Assembly: GCA_039815415.1 (NCBI GenBank)
Contig: JBCBZH010000212.1
Location: 1-7,782, forward strand
Source: JBCBZH01 sp039815415
GTDB taxonomy: Bacteria; Bacteroidota; Rhodothermia; Rhodothermales; Rubricoccaceae
Length of the DNA stretch: 7,782 bases
Direction: 5' to 3'
Positions 6,957 through 7,782 of the stretch are shown in pieces; the first letter of the stretch is position 1; the number at the start of each line of letters is the position of its first letter. The notes under the pieces were generated by a model that saw nothing but the letters and a program-made list of their open reading frames with translations, was not told where the DNA came from and made no database searches. A program made the translations under genes and the position numbers.

Positions 6957-6991
6957 TCGAGCTGGCAAGGGCCTCGTGTTCGCCAGCTCGA
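6957..6991. repeat. Inverted pair of reiterated motifs after the kinase stop; candidate terminator
   Basis: TCGAGCTGGC (6957-6966) and GCCAGCTCGA (6982-6991) are exact inverted copies 15 bp apart, beginning two bases after the kinase stop codon. They could form a 10-bp hairpin. A further partial copy, TCGAGCTGG, is at 7003-7011. No T-tract follows. The position fits a terminator between the kinase and the downstream sigma gene, which would make the sigma a separate transcript; the rest of the gap to 7130 shows no clear promoter. Confidence 0.55.
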
Positions 6992-7130
6992 AACGAGCGC
7001 CATCGAGCTGGTGTATGGCGGCATGGCCGACGGCAGTGAGACGCAGTGGCCTGGATCAGGTGCCTGTGGGAAAGGGGCATACGGGCTCCAAGGCGTAGCT
7101 TGACGCGCTCTGCGCTTGGCTTTGTCCTCT

Positions 7131-7766
7131 ATGCCCACCACACCTGCTCGCGCCAGCACCGTCACAAGGTTGCTCCAGGAGTCCGAGAGCGAGGTTGGTC
7201 TCGTTGACCGGTTGCTGCCGCACGTCTACGACGAGCTGCGGGACATCGCGCGGGCACAGCGGCGGCGCCAGGGCGCACCGGATACACTGCTGACCACGGC
7301 GCTCGTCCACGAGGCGTATCTCCGGCTCGTCGGGCGCGAGCTGGTGCCCAACCGGAGCTACTTCTTCGCTGCCGCCGCGCAGGCCATGCGCAACGTGCTG
7401 GTGGACCATGCCCGGCGGCACATCCGTCGTCCGCAGGGGCACGGTGTGGCATTCGACGCCGAGCAGCATGGCGGTCATCTGGATCAAGAAGCCGGGTACA
7501 TCCTCGATGTCCATGCGGCTCTCGAGCGCCTTGCAGCATTCGACCCTCGCGCAGCCGCCATCGTCGAGTGCCGGTTCTTCGGCGGGCTGACGATGGAAGA
7601 CGCTGCAGCGGTGGCCGAGGTGAGCTTGCCCACTGCCAAGCGCGACTGGCGCCGCGCCCGGGCGTGGCTTCAGACCCAGCTTGGCGCGGACGCGCTGGCG
7701 CCTCCTCCAGGTGCCGTTCTCGATCCCCCGGATGGAGCCTCGACCGATGACAGCCCCGACACCTGA
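7131..7766 (+). CDS. ECF-type RNA polymerase sigma factor (TIGR02999 / ECF43-like)
   Basis: The product has 211 residues. Region 2 covers about 25-96 (LLPHVYDELRDIARAQ at 28-43, then TLLTTALVHEAYLRL at 52-66 and AQAMRNVLVDHARRH at 83-97). Region 4 covers about 126-184 (ALERLAAFDPR, RFFGGLTMEDAAAV, then the recognition helix SLPTAKRDWRRARAWL). LVHEAYLRL, ILVDHARR-like and TAKRDW-like elements are hallmarks of TIGR02999, whose genes sit beside Ser/Thr kinases. The sigma would redirect RNA polymerase to a small regulon. Acidic residues common before LV in region 2 of classical ECF sigmas are replaced by Thr55 and Thr56; in the related EcfP of Vibrio parahaemolyticus, threonine phosphorylation by PknT activates the sigma. 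No anti-sigma gene is visible. ATG 7131 was chosen over TTG 7116; CCTCT precedes it and no Shine-Dalgarno is seen. The stop lies inside the next kinase gene (20-bp overlap), which suggests translational coupling. Confidence 0.92.
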   Translation: MPTTPARASTVTRLLQESESEVGLVDRLLPHVYDELRDIARAQRRRQGAPDTLLTTALVHEAYLRLVGRELVPNRSYFFAAAAQAMRNVLVDHARRHIRRPQGHGVAFDAEQHGGHLDQEAGYILDVHAALERLAAFDPRAAAIVECRFFGGLTMEDAAAVAEVSLPTAKRDWRRARAWLQTQLGADALAPPPGAVLDPPDGASTDDSPDT

Positions 7767-7782
7767 GCGCTGGGCCGCCATC
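7747..7782 (+). CDS. Second sigma-linked Ser/Thr kinase, first 12 codons only
   Basis: ATG at 7747 opens MTAPTPERWAAI, in frame to the window end. The last 21 bases (7762-7782) are identical to 4210-4230 in the first kinase, so this is almost certainly the start of a paralogous kinase. It overlaps the sigma gene by 20 bp in another frame, which points to one transcript and coupled translation. Only the N-terminal helical segment begins here; the domain content further on cannot be seen. Confidence 0.75.
   Translation, partial: MTAPTPERWAAI

Noticed and set aside
7100..7124. Bacteroidota promoter (TTG ... TGGCTTTG) before the sigma gene
   Set aside because: The spacing of about 14 bp is too short for the TTG to TANNTTTG distance, and the second box lacks the conserved A.
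7056..7781. Minus-strand open frame of 241 codons opposite the sigma gene
   Set aside because: It covers a well-conserved sigma factor on the other strand and has no domain signature of its own.

Overview
The window looks like chromosomal DNA from a high-GC member of the Bacteroidota/Rhodothermota side of the FCB group, most like the marine Rubricoccaceae (Rubrivirga/Rubricoccus type). The reasons are a type III glutamine synthetase C-terminus, a secreted beta-propeller protein with a type IX secretion (T9SS) C-terminal sorting domain, a second T9SS sorting domain left as a remnant, a TTG-N20-TANNCTTG promoter of Bacteroidota type, starts without Shine-Dalgarno sequences, and membrane Ser/Thr kinases paired with ECF sigma factors of the TIGR02999/ECF43-like type. 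The genus is an inference from these traits.

Layout. 1-423 (+) is the 3' end of a type III glutamine synthetase gene. It converges on a two-helix membrane protein of unknown function (463-1125, -), and a perfect 20-bp palindrome (440-459) fills most of the 39-bp gap. A divergent intergenic region (1126-1299) with a candidate promoter leads to a 758-codon secreted SBBP-repeat (seven-bladed beta-propeller) protein with a T9SS tail (1300-3576, +). Next come 618 bp without an intact gene (3577-4194). This stretch holds a GC-rich hairpin, a start-less T9SS sorting-domain remnant on the minus strand (3689-3979), an unexplained spacer, and what may be the collapsed remnant of an ECF sigma gene (4088-4214). 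A large transmembrane Ser/Thr kinase with a TPR region follows (4195-6954, +). After 176 bp of repeat-bearing spacer comes an intact ECF sigma factor (7131-7766, +), and its last 20 bp overlap the start of a second kinase of the same type (7747 to the window end).

How the parts may work together. The right half reads as two sigma/kinase modules in tandem. The downstream module is intact as far as it can be seen. The upstream kinase seems to have lost its partner sigma but keeps sequence resembling that gene's two ends. In ECF43-type systems a kinase activates the sigma by phosphorylating threonine in region 2, and the sigma here has threonines where classical sigmas carry acidic residues. The left half (nitrogen assimilation, membrane protein, secreted propeller) has no visible functional link to the kinases.

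The most unusual non-coding signal is a reiterated motif, TCGCCAGCTCGA. Its core GCCAGCTCGA occurs nine times on the two strands, and a copy lies a few bases after all four intact gene ends that do not overlap another gene. It resembles a genome-wide reiterated element (an uptake-sequence-like or terminator-associated repeat), but this can only be tested on the whole genome.
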